Assembly (NCBI GenBank): GCA_017626355.1
Contig: JAGAIY010000020.1
Coordinates: 55,264-119,263, forward strand
Reading direction: 5' to 3'
Source: Bacteroidales bacterium
GTDB lineage: Bacteria; Bacteroidota; Bacteroidia; Bacteroidales; UBA932
Length of the DNA: 64,000 nt
The notes under the pieces were generated by a model that saw nothing but the letters and a program-made list of their open reading frames with translations, did no database searches and had not been told where the DNA came from. Made by a program: the position numbers and the translations under genes. Below, piece after piece: positions 44,801 to 53,152 of the stretch (its first letter is position 1; every line of letters begins with the position of its first letter).

Positions 44801-44992
44801 TCTGTAAAGGGAGGACTCTGGTCGGCAGGATGCAGCCTTACTTTCAATCTTGAAAGCGTGGTGTTCATTTCGTGGCCTTGCTCGGCAGGTGTCACCGCGT
44901 CATACAATGGAGGAAAATCATTCATGCTGAGGGATCTGGAATATAATCTGTCGAGATGGTTCGTAGGCCCTGTTTTCAGTGTAACTTTTTAA
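41858..44992 (+). CDS. HExxH metalloprotease-like / beta-propeller / outer-membrane barrel protein
   Basis: 1044 residues. ATG 41858 is supported by GGAGG seven bases upstream and opens a signal peptide (MKKHIISLILMLLPMMAGAQ, from the second Met). Residues ~100-250 contain AVHESRHVSQ with a zincin HExxH (His130, Glu131, His134), then TMEGDAVITETAYS, matching the EGxA...E that supplies the third zinc ligand in MA-clan peptidases. Residues ~300-620 look like a WD40/PD40 propeller (YSPDGQWLYFSSL). The C-terminal ~400 residues are a surface-antigen-like barrel ending in FSVTF, with terminal aromatic. It is probably an outer-membrane zinc peptidase or a degenerate relative. No partner gene is obvious. 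Confidence 0.75.
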   Translation: MTGMKKHIISLILMLLPMMAGAQFYVTGDDPGRLKWYSMDTDNFRLIYPEGNDSLARVYGGNLEKYRVPVSLTSGYLPGGPGSKRMPVVMHTWNTSNGSVAWAPKRMDLFTVPSAYDPEPLPWEQMLAVHESRHVSQMQFGMTKAMKPFNWFFGEMFNVLVAVLYPNISTMEGDAVITETAYSNSGRGRTSDFLNYYRVAFDNGLDRTWSQWRFPSQKNYSPSYYALGYMTVGGIRHFYNYPDYMDEAYHLVARRPYRFMGFRALAKEAAGKKKFDEVFDEITDSMAVVWKAEADARAPYIPMEPVTKEPRLYTDYTSNIFIGNDLYSLKRGHLNTPTLVRIGPDGEHRVSAFASQTGKLKSHGNRLYWSEGMPDERWTMQSHSKIRFMKGTLSPEGKPLWSADKSFSDGKRLLYNPSPSEDGGLLACVEYMVKGGSALVVLDAAGDDAELAAVSAAPDGVQLVETAWIGNEIYATGITEEGYGIYRVGRTDSDGGFEGLWEIVLEAEPVMVKDFGSYGSELIFTCDRTGVNELYHLDPQSGRLVQKTAVRHGAESFAYSPDGQWLYFSSLTVKGKQMFRTPVSSLLDREAEYRDRHMYMLAESLTAQEKKAGKKASACTACNDSKGTGKVSFSDPVRYRKFPHMFNVHSWAPVYVSVNNIMNMSFDRIYEAASLGATGIIQNRLSTAVGEFGYSAHKDPYHPSKWRHSGHAKFTYSGLYPVFEASVDFNDRGVRQYNTRGYILDNGSRISLESTELDAPSLNVGLKAYVPLDFSSGGWFRGLIPQVSYTLTNDHMNNSLIVLSHRAQDGYDPLKGDVFIRAEEGGNHLMQYMSGSIRMYTMLGTSNSCVYPRWGAGLEVGGWANLNAPEYFSPMAYAYAYGYVPGVARSHGMKLTATYQGRMNDGIFGQSVVNVLPRGFNNASMASGLATRTESMLRLTADYAVPFYIGDLSILGNFLYIKRMVLTPHFDYTFIDPFASSSVKGGLWSAGCSLTFNLESVVFISWPCSAGVTASYNGGKSFMLRDLEYNLSRWFVGPVFSVTF

Positions 44993-45003
44993 TATTCAAT
45001 CAT

Positions 45004-45690
45004 ATGTCAATAATAAACCAGGCTATTGCCCCATGTAGCAAATGCGGTCATCAACATACAGTTACAGTCTATAAAAGCATAAATACAGCGGATAATCCAG
45101 AACTCAAGGACAAGGTACGTGACGGATCGCTCTTCCTTTGGGAATGCCCTCACTGCGGTCAGATGAACCTTGCCAGATACGAGACTCTATACCATGATCC
45201 GGCTGCAAAGCTGATGGTCTGGCTCATGCCTGAAGGTGATATTTCCGAAACCCAGATGAAGGCCATAACCCTGCATACAAAGGCGATGGGAGGATATACC
45301 CTGCGCAGGGTGAAGGATATGGGTTCTCTGATGGAGAAGGTGCTGGTAAATGATGCCGGACTGGACGATGTGGCCGTGGAGATGTGCAAATACGTCACAA
45401 AACTGGAGATGGTCCAGAAAATGGTAGGACAGGAACAGAAGGACGCCTTCATGGCCTCGGTCTTCCATTTCTACAGATGCTCTTCCGATGATGCCGGTTC
45501 AGAACAGAAAGCCGGAGAAGGAAGCCTGCTTACCTTCATGTACGGAATGGACGGACAGATGATGGGAGTGAATGTCGGATGGAATGTCTATCAGGACTGC
45601 ATGGGAATCCTTGAGCGCAACCCGCAGATGCGCCCTGCAGAAGGCTTCGAACTCATCGACTCCGCCTGGCTCGCCTCAAAATTAGCCTGA
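45004..45690 (+). CDS. CpXC domain protein
   Basis: 228 residues from ATG 45004, 11 bases after the upstream stop. CSKCGHQHTV and LWECPHCGQMN form the paired zinc-knuckle cysteines of the CpXC domain. The rest is a helical region without further motifs I recognise. CpXC proteins are cytoplasmic and uncharacterised. No signal peptide is visible. A hairpin follows the stop. Confidence 0.82.
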   Translation: MSIINQAIAPCSKCGHQHTVTVYKSINTADNPELKDKVRDGSLFLWECPHCGQMNLARYETLYHDPAAKLMVWLMPEGDISETQMKAITLHTKAMGGYTLRRVKDMGSLMEKVLVNDAGLDDVAVEMCKYVTKLEMVQKMVGQEQKDAFMASVFHFYRCSSDDAGSEQKAGEGSLLTFMYGMDGQMMGVNVGWNVYQDCMGILERNPQMRPAEGFELIDSAWLASKLA

Positions 45691-45706
45691 CACCCAACAC
45701 ACAGAA

Positions 45707-45740
45707 AAATCCCTATAACTCATGCGAGTCATAGGGATTT
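45707..45740. terminator. Bidirectional hairpin between CpXC gene and galK
   Basis: Arms AAATCCCTATAACTC and GAGTCATAGGGATTT pair with one mismatch around ATGC. The A-run before and T-run after make it usable from both convergent genes. Confidence 0.75.
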
Positions 45741-45758
45741 CCTATATTCTGAGAATTA

Positions 45759-46895
45759 TTATGCGAGCTTGCGCGCTCCGTCACTGATAATTACAGGAAT
45801 TACGATAGGCTCGTGGCCGTATTTCTCTGCAAATGAAGCCTTGGCCTTCTCGATGAATGCATCGTAGAGCTCAGCTTTCACGAGGTTGATTGTGCAGCCG
45901 CCGAAGCCGCCACCCATGATGCGTGATCCTGTAACACCACACTCCTGAGCTACTGTCGCAAGGAAATCAAGCTCCTCGCATGACACTTCATAGTCCTTTG
46001 ACATTCCCCAGTGAGTCTCGTACATACGTGCTCCTACTGTCTCATAGTCACCCTTTCCGAGTGCATCGCAGACATCAAGGACTCTTTTCTCTTCACCTAT
46101 CACATAACGTGCGCGGAGGTAGTCTTCCTCTGAGATCTGATCCTTGACAGCCTCGAGCTGATCCATTGTAGCTCCACGGAGGAATTCCTGACCGAGAACC
46201 TTGGCTACGCGCTCGCATGATGCACGGCGGTCGTTGTATGGAGATCCTACGAGTTCGTGCTTCACGCATGAGTTCAGAAGCACGAGCTTATAACCATGCT
46301 GCTCAGGATCGAACGGGAAGTATTCAAACTCCATAGAGCGGCAGTCAAGACGCATGAGATGACCGGCCTTTCCAAATACGGATGCGAACTGGTCCATGAT
46401 TCCGCACTTCACGCCGCAGTAGTTGTGCTCTGTGCTCTGGCCGATACGTGCAAGCTCGAACTTGTCGATACCGAGGTTGAAGAGTTCATTGAGAGCATAT
46501 GCGAATGTGCTTTCAAGAGCAGCTGACGATGACATACCGGCTCCGAGAGGAACATCACCTGCGAATACTGTGTCGAATCCTGCGATGACACCGCCTCTCT
46601 TCTGGATCTCACGGCATACTCCAAAGATATATCGCGCCCAGCTCTGAGAAGGAGCATCCTCCTCGTTGAGTCCGAATTCGCAATATTCATCAAGGTCAAG
46701 AGCAAATGCACGGACCAGATTGGTTCCGTTGAGCTTTATCTCAGCAATCATACCCTTGTCGATTGCGCCAGGGAACACGAAACCTCCGTTATAGTCAGTG
46801 TGCTCACCGATAAGGTTGATACGTCCTGCAGACGCAAAGAATTCACCCTCTGTCTGGAAAAGGGTCTGGAATTTTTCAGCAATTCTCTGTTTCAT
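45759..46895 (-). CDS. galK: Galactokinase
   Basis: Phosphorylates alpha-D-galactose to galactose-1-phosphate, the first committed Leloir step. 378 residues from ATG 46895. GRINLIGEHTDYNGG is the galactokinase signature, PLGAGMSSSAALE is the GHMP ATP-binding loop, and GGGFGGCTINL is the third GHMP motif. CGVKCGIMDQFAS includes the catalytic Asp. It stands alone, without galT or galE beside it. The GH97 alpha-galactosidase and galM elsewhere in the window supply and anomerise its substrate. Confidence 0.96.
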   Translation of the reverse strand: MKQRIAEKFQTLFQTEGEFFASAGRINLIGEHTDYNGGFVFPGAIDKGMIAEIKLNGTNLVRAFALDLDEYCEFGLNEEDAPSQSWARYIFGVCREIQKRGGVIAGFDTVFAGDVPLGAGMSSSAALESTFAYALNELFNLGIDKFELARIGQSTEHNYCGVKCGIMDQFASVFGKAGHLMRLDCRSMEFEYFPFDPEQHGYKLVLLNSCVKHELVGSPYNDRRASCERVAKVLGQEFLRGATMDQLEAVKDQISEEDYLRARYVIGEEKRVLDVCDALGKGDYETVGARMYETHWGMSKDYEVSCEELDFLATVAQECGVTGSRIMGGGFGGCTINLVKAELYDAFIEKAKASFAEKYGHEPIVIPVIISDGARKLA

Positions 46896-46944
46896 GGTTA
46901 TGTGTTTAATTATTAATTGTCGTGGCAATGATTATAAAATCTCT

Positions 46945-46952
46945 CAAATATA
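46945..46952 (-). promoter_or_regulatory. -7 element upstream of galK
   Basis: CAAATATA on plus reads TATATTTG on minus, fitting TAnnTTTG, 49 bases before the galK ATG. No clear -33 partner. Confidence 0.4.
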
Positions 46953-46976
46953 GTAATATTATTTAAAATAAAGCAT

Positions 46977-47957
46977 TTACTGACCAATAAACCTCAGCAC
47001 AATCGGACAATGATCGCTGACTCCTCCCATATATTTCGGCCCGGAATAGGTTCTGAAGGGCTTTTCGCCTGCATGCTTCGTGTCCCGTGTCATGAGGAAC
47101 GGCACTTTCACGATCTCCATCCTCACATCCTCCTGCATATCCTGACTGACAAGGAACATGTCGATCAGTTCCCATCTTCCTTCATATCGGATCGTTCCCT
47201 TTCCTCTGCTATGCAGGTCTTCTCCCATATTGACAAGGCTTCTCTTCATCATTTCAAACGGACCGGATTCAGGATTGTCATTGAAGTCACCCATAGCTAT
47301 GATATGGTGGTTCGGGCCACGCACAGCTGCCAGCGAATCCGTAAGTTCCTTCAGTGCGGACATCGCCGCTTCCCTTCTTGCCTGCGACTCGTCCGTACCT
47401 CCATATTTCGAAGGATGATGATTGACTATAAGGTCCACTGAAGGAGATTCCATAGGTTTAAGTTCCACATGGAGGATTTCTCTTGTCTGAAGTGTGTCCC
47501 CTTCCCGGGTTACGGGAATCTTCCGTGTATGGGATATCTTCCTGAAGCCTGCTTTCCTGTACAGAAGGGCTACGTCTATTCCTCTGCGGTCATTGCCCTC
47601 ATAATGCACGAATGAATATCCCGCCTTCTTCAAGGCCGTGTCATTCAGAAGTCTGTACAGGACGTTACTGTTTTCTATCTCTGCAAGACCTATAATATCA
47701 GGAAGTCTTCCATATCTGTCCGATATCCAGTATATTGATTTGGATACGGCATTGCACTTTGCCATGAACCTCCTTTTCGTCCAATGCCTTTCACCATATG
47801 AGGAGAATTCCCTGTCGGACTCCCCTGCTCCCCCGTCCCTGTAATCGAAGAAATTCTCCATATTCCAGAACATCACCAAAAGGGAGTCCCCATCCTGTCC
47901 CATGCAGCCGGTCAACAGCAGCACGAACGACGCCATTGTCATAAACATCCTTTTCAT
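46977..47957 (-). CDS. Secreted endonuclease/exonuclease/phosphatase-family lipoprotein
   Basis: 326 residues, lipobox LLLTGC. EEP fold: VMFWNMENFFD (Asn/Glu metal site), IIGLAEIEN, LIVNHHPSKYGG (His), IIAMGDFNDNP (Asp-Asn) and GGVSDHCPIVL (Asp-His). These cover the full catalytic set of the DNase I-like family. It is exported, so it may scavenge phosphate from extracellular DNA or other phosphodiesters. It is divergent from ychF. Substrate unknown. Confidence 0.85.
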   Translation of the reverse strand: MKRMFMTMASFVLLLTGCMGQDGDSLLVMFWNMENFFDYRDGGAGESDREFSSYGERHWTKRRFMAKCNAVSKSIYWISDRYGRLPDIIGLAEIENSNVLYRLLNDTALKKAGYSFVHYEGNDRRGIDVALLYRKAGFRKISHTRKIPVTREGDTLQTREILHVELKPMESPSVDLIVNHHPSKYGGTDESQARREAAMSALKELTDSLAAVRGPNHHIIAMGDFNDNPESGPFEMMKRSLVNMGEDLHSRGKGTIRYEGRWELIDMFLVSQDMQEDVRMEIVKVPFLMTRDTKHAGEKPFRTYSGPKYMGGVSDHCPIVLRFIGQ

Positions 47958-48059
47958 ACAAACTGCAAAAATGCATGAAATTCCATGGGAAGGGTATAAA
48001 AAAGAAAAAAAGGTTCTATAAAAAAAAGAAATTCCTTAAAGAAAAAGAAAAAGTTGGAG

Positions 48060-48067
48060 TAAATTTG
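48060..48067 (+). promoter_or_regulatory. -7 element upstream of ychF
   Basis: TAAATTTG fits TAnnTTTG, 47 bases before ATG 48115, within A-rich sequence. A TTTG -33 box is not visible. Confidence 0.4.
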
Positions 48068-48114
48068 CGACCGGATTATTAAAAAAGGAAATTTACATTT
48101 AAAAAATTCATAAC

Positions 48115-49218
48115 ATGGCACTTAAATGCGGTATCGTAGGACTTCCTAATGTAGGAAAATCAACTTTGTTCAACTGCGTCAGCTCGGGAAAGGCACAGAG
48201 CGCCAATTTCCCTTTCTGCACAATAGAACCGAATATCGGATCTACCATCGTTCCGGACAAGAGACTCGAGGTTCTGGAAAGCCTCTGCAATCCTAAGAGG
48301 GTGATTCCGGCTACAGTGGAAATCGTGGATATCGCAGGTCTGGTAAAGGGTGCCAGCAAGGGAGAGGGACTTGGAAACCAGTTCCTCGCAAACATCAGGG
48401 AGACTGATGCCATCCTTCATGTGCTCCGCTGCTTCGACGACCCGAACATCGTCCATGTGGACGGAAGCGTGGATCCTGTCCGCGACAAGGAGGTGATCGA
48501 CTGCGAGCTTCAGCTCAAAGACCTTGAGACTGTCGAGAACCGCATATCAAAGGTTCAGAAGCAGGCACAGACAGGAGGAGATAAGAATGCAAAGAAACTT
48601 TTTGACCTTCTTACAAGATACAAGGCAGCTCTGGAACAGGGTAAGTCATGCCGTACAGTGGTTCCGGAAAATGCTGAGGAAGAGCAGCTTGCAAAGGAGC
48701 TTTTCCTTCTTACCAACAAGCCTGTGATGTATGTCTGCAATGTTGACGAGGCATCGGCCAAGACAGGCAACGAGTATGTGGAGAGAGTAAGGGAGGCTGT
48801 GAAGGATGAGAATGCGGAAATTCTTGTCATTGCGGCAAAGATCGAGTCCGACATCGCTGAGCTCGAGAGCTATGAGGAGCGTCAGATGTTCCTGGAGGAA
48901 ATGGGTCTGGAGGAGTCAGGTGTCGTAAGGCTTATCCAGAGTGCATATTCTCTTCTGAATCTGCGCACATATTTCACTGCCGGAGCGGACGAGTGCCGTG
49001 CATGGACCATCAACAAGGGTGACAAGGCTCCGAAGGCCGCAGGAGTGATCCACACAGACTTCGAAAAAGGCTTTATCCGCGCCGAAGTCATCAAGTACGA
49101 GGATTTCGTCGAGCTGAAGTCAGAATCGGCCTGCAGGGCGGCTGGAAAGCTTGGAATCGAGGGTAAGGAATATGTGGTTCAGGACGGCGACATCATGCAT
49201 TTCCTCTTCAATGTATAA
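48115..49218 (+). CDS. ychF: YchF/OLA1-family ribosome-binding GTPase/ATPase
   Basis: 367 residues, the usual length. GLPNVGKSTLFNCV is the P-loop, DIAGLVKGASKGEGLGNQFL the switch II/G3 region, and the TGS domain at the C-terminus ends with GKEYVVQDGDIMHFLFNV. The G4 position reads NVDE rather than NKxD, in line with the ATP preference of this family. Cytoplasmic translation-associated factor. It is followed 22 bases later by the small ABM-domain gene. Confidence 0.96.
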   Translation: MALKCGIVGLPNVGKSTLFNCVSSGKAQSANFPFCTIEPNIGSTIVPDKRLEVLESLCNPKRVIPATVEIVDIAGLVKGASKGEGLGNQFLANIRETDAILHVLRCFDDPNIVHVDGSVDPVRDKEVIDCELQLKDLETVENRISKVQKQAQTGGDKNAKKLFDLLTRYKAALEQGKSCRTVVPENAEEEQLAKELFLLTNKPVMYVCNVDEASAKTGNEYVERVREAVKDENAEILVIAAKIESDIAELESYEERQMFLEEMGLEESGVVRLIQSAYSLLNLRTYFTAGADECRAWTINKGDKAPKAAGVIHTDFEKGFIRAEVIKYEDFVELKSESACRAAGKLGIEGKEYVVQDGDIMHFLFNV

Positions 49219-49240
49219 TCCTTCTTAAAATATTACGACT

Positions 49241-49525
49241 ATGATCAGATTAAATGCATTTTTCACCCTCAGGGATGATGTAAGCCTCGAAGAACTGAAG
49301 GCTGTAACAGACGAACTCGTAGCCAAGTCACGTGAAGACGAGGGCAATAAAGGATATGATCTCTATCAGAGCACTACCAACCCTAAGGTGATGATGTTCT
49401 GCGAAACCTGGGAAAGTCAGGAGGCTCTTGACAAGCATTCTTCTGCACCTCATTTCAATGAGGCTGTTCCAAAGATCGGAGCAATGGCTGTAGACGGTCT
49501 TAAGATAGAGCAGTTCGAAAAATAA
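49241..49525 (+). CDS. Antibiotic biosynthesis monooxygenase (ABM/YgiN-like) domain protein
   Basis: 94 residues, a single dimeric alpha/beta ferredoxin-like ABM domain: MIRLNAFFTLRDDV, GNKGYDLYQSTTNPKVMMFCETWESQEALDKHSSAPHF. The central FxExWxSxEALxxH motif is typical. Relatives are quinol monooxygenases or stress proteins. It probably shares the ychF transcript. Actual substrate unknown. Confidence 0.85.
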   Translation: MIRLNAFFTLRDDVSLEELKAVTDELVAKSREDEGNKGYDLYQSTTNPKVMMFCETWESQEALDKHSSAPHFNEAVPKIGAMAVDGLKIEQFEK

Positions 49526-49568
49526 TTTTTTTATTAAAACCGGCCTTACATCCTGTTCTGAAGCCTAT

Positions 49569-49621
49569 TTTCCAGAGAATTATCCGTATACTTTTTCGTT
49601 ACTCGGGTAATTCTCTGGAAA
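49569..49621. terminator. Hairpin between convergent ABM and deacetylase-like genes
   Basis: 18-base arms (49569-49586 and 49604-49621; TTTCCAGAGAATTATCCG against its complement) with one mismatch and a 17-base loop containing a T-run. Confidence 0.7.
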
Positions 49622-49660
49622 TTTGCATATACTAAAAATCAAATACTATCTGATAATATC

Positions 49661-51331
49661 TTATTCTGCTATCACTCCGCTGAGCACGAGTCTGCCGTTC
49701 TGCGGAAGGATATGCCAGTTTACAAAGTCTGAGGACTTCGGGCTGAATTTACCTTCGGTAAGGCGGACATTGTAGTCGTAGCCTTTGTATGAAGCGCTGA
49801 TGGCCTTGTCTGCGATCTTTATAAACGGAAGGTTATCCTTGACGAATGCATTGAATTCAAGGGCCCATTTCAGCGGTTCTGAGCCCGCAGCAGGTGCAAA
49901 TGATACTGTCATGGCGTCTTCGTTGAAGATAAGCTCAAACTGGCCGTAATCGGTGCCACAGAGGACAGAAAGAACGTCTGCAGCGCTTTCTACGTATTCA
50001 TGCGATTTTACCGGAATCACTTCTGTTGTGCCGTCTGCCTTGAATGTCACAAGACGAAGGCCTGCCAATTCAGTCTGTGAACTCCAGAAGAATCCATCTA
50101 TGAAAGGTGGTGTGAGATATTCGCAATAAGTGGTGGTGAGAGGCTTACGGAGGTAATCAGACTCAATCTTCTCATCGAACATATGGATGTCACGGATGAT
50201 GAATTCCGTACCTGCCCAATAAAGTCCTGCACGATAGTATCTGCTGTCGTACCAGACTGCGCTTTTGCCGACATTAAGAAAATCGTCAGAAACCGTAACA
50301 GATGAAACTGGTGTCACCGGGAAGTTTTCTTTAAACCAACGTCCTGATTCTGAGAGAGTTTCCACTCTGAAAGCACCTTCATCAGTCAACTTTCTGAAAA
50401 CAGGCATCTGCATTTTCAGACCCTTCTTCATGGACTTCCATCCGAAGGAATTTTCCTGACCGGCCTGAACATAATTGAAAGTCAGGCTCTCACTTTCCGC
50501 CATGGCTGGAAGAAACCAGTCGATCCATTTCCGGACTCCTCCTCCACCACCTTCACCTGTATACACAGGTTCAAGGGTAAGGATTCCCTGACTGGCATCA
50601 CCTATACCACTGTAATACTGATATATAGGATCACTTCCTAACATTCTGAAAACCGGAACAGGAATCTGACCTTCCTCTGTCTGGGCAGGCATATAGGCAT
50701 TGAGTCTGCTCGGATAGTAAGCCTGGTTCCAATATCCTCCCCACAGGGTATAACCGTCTGTTCCTACCTGATCCTTGCAGTTGCATGACGCTACAATATT
50801 ATAGCGGTCATACATATAAGTCAAGGTATGGGCGTCGATGAACCATGAACCTACCGAAGTCGGATAATATCCGAAAATGCTGCGGAATTCCTCCATAAAA
50901 ACATCTACAAGACGTTCTCTTTCCTGCGGAGTATATCCTGTAGCAAAACCGACATGTGCATGCCAGTCCCAAGGATAACGGCCACGCCATTCGATACCTG
51001 CTTTCTTCACATGAGGTTCCGTGATTTCCCACCATGCACCGATCTCATGTCCATCAGCTTCAGCTTTTTTCATCAAGCTCTGAAAATCTGGATTTAAGAG
51101 GGCATCATATTGAAGAAGAAAAGTACCGGTAAAACCATAGTCATTCAACTGGTTCAACTCATTTCGTGTGGCTACATAAAGATATCTGTCCTTTTCGGAG
51201 TTGTTTCTCGGCTCTACATCACGCACGAAATTGATGAAATTGACTATGCACGGTACATCTTTTTCTTGAGAAAACATGCTTGCAGGAGCAAATGAAGACA
51301 AAAATGCCACTAAAATCAAGATACGTTTCAT
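49661..51331 (-). CDS. Secreted polysaccharide-deacetylase-like protein, copy B
   Basis: 556 residues from ATG 51331, the Met directly before a signal peptide (MKRILILVAFLSSFAPASMFSQ). The first half has a NodB-like barrel pattern: CIVNFINFVRDVEPR, YGFTGTFLLQYDALLNPDF, GHEIGAWWEITEPHV, SVGSWFIDAHTLTYM. These resemble CE4 motifs but not their exact metal ligands. The second half is beta-rich. It is a close tandem paralogue of the gene upstream, 36 bases away, sharing most motifs and the C-terminal GRLVLSGVIAE. Function in surface glycan processing is inferred. The start region is a 21-bp duplication giving three in-frame ATGs. Confidence 0.6.
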   Translation of the reverse strand: MKRILILVAFLSSFAPASMFSQEKDVPCIVNFINFVRDVEPRNNSEKDRYLYVATRNELNQLNDYGFTGTFLLQYDALLNPDFQSLMKKAEADGHEIGAWWEITEPHVKKAGIEWRGRYPWDWHAHVGFATGYTPQERERLVDVFMEEFRSIFGYYPTSVGSWFIDAHTLTYMYDRYNIVASCNCKDQVGTDGYTLWGGYWNQAYYPSRLNAYMPAQTEEGQIPVPVFRMLGSDPIYQYYSGIGDASQGILTLEPVYTGEGGGGGVRKWIDWFLPAMAESESLTFNYVQAGQENSFGWKSMKKGLKMQMPVFRKLTDEGAFRVETLSESGRWFKENFPVTPVSSVTVSDDFLNVGKSAVWYDSRYYRAGLYWAGTEFIIRDIHMFDEKIESDYLRKPLTTTYCEYLTPPFIDGFFWSSQTELAGLRLVTFKADGTTEVIPVKSHEYVESAADVLSVLCGTDYGQFELIFNEDAMTVSFAPAAGSEPLKWALEFNAFVKDNLPFIKIADKAISASYKGYDYNVRLTEGKFSPKSSDFVNWHILPQNGRLVLSGVIAE

Positions 51332-51367
51332 ACTATACAAGATACTTTTCATACTATACAATCAGAT

Positions 51368-53056
51368 TTATTCTGCTATCACTCCGCTGAGGACAAGTCT
51401 GTTGTCCTGCGGAACAATGTGCCACTTTGCAAAATCAGAATCCTTCTGGACGAACTTACCTTCGATAAGATTTACATCGTAATCATAGCCCCTGTGTGAA
51501 GCGCTGATAACCTTATCGGACATCTTTGTGAAAGGAAGATCATCCTTCTTCACTGCAGTGAATTCAAGGGCCCAATCAAGCGATTCCGCGCCATCTGCAG
51601 GCGAGAATGCCACTGTCATGGCATCTTCCTCGAAAAGAAGGCTGAACTGGCCGTAAGCGGTATTGCAATTTACAGTAAGGGCATTTTCGCCGCTTTCTAC
51701 GAATTCATGTGATTTTACTGAAATCTCCTTAGCAGTGCCGTCTTCCTTGACTGCAACGAGACGCAGACCTGCCTTTTCCTTCTCGGTACTCCAGAGGAAA
51801 CCATCTACAAATGGTGGAGTTATGTATTCACAGTAAGTAGTAGTACCTGCCTTACGGAGATAATCCGACTCTATACCTGCATCGAACATATGGATATCGC
51901 GGATCACGAATTTATTCTTTATCCAAAGCAGACCGGCACGATAGAAACGGCTGTTGTACCATACTGAAGAAATATCCTTTCCACGATAGTCATCCATGAC
52001 AGTTACGGCTGTAGCCGGAGTAACAGGGAAATTCTTCTTATACCAGCTTCCTGACTCACCAAGTGTCTCTACACGTACAAGTCCTTCATCCGCCATTCCA
52101 CGGACAAGCTCCACCTGCATAGTGAGACCATTCCTTATGGCATTCCAACCGAATGAATTTTCCTGTCCGGCCTGAATGTAGTTGAAATTGATGCTCTTGC
52201 TGCCTGCCATTGCAGGGAAGAACCATTCAACCCATCTGCGGTTACCGCCACCATTCTTATATACAGGCTCAAGAGTGATAACTCCCTGACCATTGTTACC
52301 TATTGAACTGTCATACTGATAGATAGGATCGCTTCCCAACATACGGAAGACAGGAATAGGAATCTGCTCCTCCTGAGTCTGGGCAGGCATGTATGAATTC
52401 AAACGGCTAGGATAGTAAGCCTGATTCCAATAACCTCCCCAAAGAGTATATCCGTCAGTACCATACTGATCCCTGCACATACAAGCCGTCTTTACATTGT
52501 AACGGTCGTAAAGATATCCCATCGTATGAGCATCGATGAACCATGAACCTACAGATGCCGGATAGCAGCCGAAAATGCTATGGAACTTCTCCATATAGAC
52601 ATCAACGAGGCGGATTCTCTCGTCTGGGGTGTAGCCTGTAGCAAAACCTACATTCGCATGCCAGTCCCAAGGAAAGCGTCCACGCCAGTTCATGCCTGCA
52701 TCCTTTACATGAGGCTCAGTAATTTCCCACCAGGCACCTACTTCATGTCCCTGCTCGATCGCCTTTTTCATAAGTTCCTGATAATCAGGATTTATAAGAG
52801 CATCATACTGGATAAGGAAGGTACCTTTGAAACCGAATTCGTTCAACTGCTTCAACTCTTCAACTGTAGTATTGAAGAGATATTCATCAGGATAATCCTC
52901 AGGCCATCTCGGCTCAGTCTGTCTGATGAAGTTGATGAAGTTGATTATGCATGGAGAGTCCTTATCCGAATTTTCAGCAGAAAACATATTTACAGGTGCT
53001 GCAAGCCATGCAAAAGATATCAAAAGCAAAGAAATCGTAACCTTGAAAGATTTCAT
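51368..53056 (-). CDS. Secreted polysaccharide-deacetylase-like protein, copy A
   Basis: 562 residues from ATG 53056, which begins a signal peptide (MKSFKVTISLLLISFAWLAAPVNMFSA). It has the same pattern as copy B: CIINFINFIRQTEPR, FGFKGTFLIQYDALINPDY, GHEVGAWWEITEPHV, SVGSWFIDAHTMGYLYDRYNV, FRMLGSDPIYQY. It also ends NRLVLSGVIAE. The two differ at many positions throughout, so this is an old rather than recent duplication. It is first of the pair, downstream of a terminator-like hairpin of the PpiD operon. Confidence 0.6.
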   Translation of the reverse strand: MKSFKVTISLLLISFAWLAAPVNMFSAENSDKDSPCIINFINFIRQTEPRWPEDYPDEYLFNTTVEELKQLNEFGFKGTFLIQYDALINPDYQELMKKAIEQGHEVGAWWEITEPHVKDAGMNWRGRFPWDWHANVGFATGYTPDERIRLVDVYMEKFHSIFGCYPASVGSWFIDAHTMGYLYDRYNVKTACMCRDQYGTDGYTLWGGYWNQAYYPSRLNSYMPAQTQEEQIPIPVFRMLGSDPIYQYDSSIGNNGQGVITLEPVYKNGGGNRRWVEWFFPAMAGSKSINFNYIQAGQENSFGWNAIRNGLTMQVELVRGMADEGLVRVETLGESGSWYKKNFPVTPATAVTVMDDYRGKDISSVWYNSRFYRAGLLWIKNKFVIRDIHMFDAGIESDYLRKAGTTTYCEYITPPFVDGFLWSTEKEKAGLRLVAVKEDGTAKEISVKSHEFVESGENALTVNCNTAYGQFSLLFEEDAMTVAFSPADGAESLDWALEFTAVKKDDLPFTKMSDKVISASHRGYDYDVNLIEGKFVQKDSDFAKWHIVPQDNRLVLSGVIAE

Positions 53057-53088
53057 TGTGTCAATCGTCTTAGTGTTTATACAATAAA

Positions 53089-53128
53089 ACGGGAAAGAAA
53101 TCATGTCAAATACAAATCTCTCTCCCGT
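53089..53128 (-). terminator. Possible terminator of the PpiD operon
   Basis: Arms ACGGGAAAGA and TCTCTCCCGT (one mismatch); on the minus strand the stem is followed by TTTTATTGT. Confidence 0.45.
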
Positions 53129-53152
53129 TCTTATTATTTTATGGTTGTCTTC

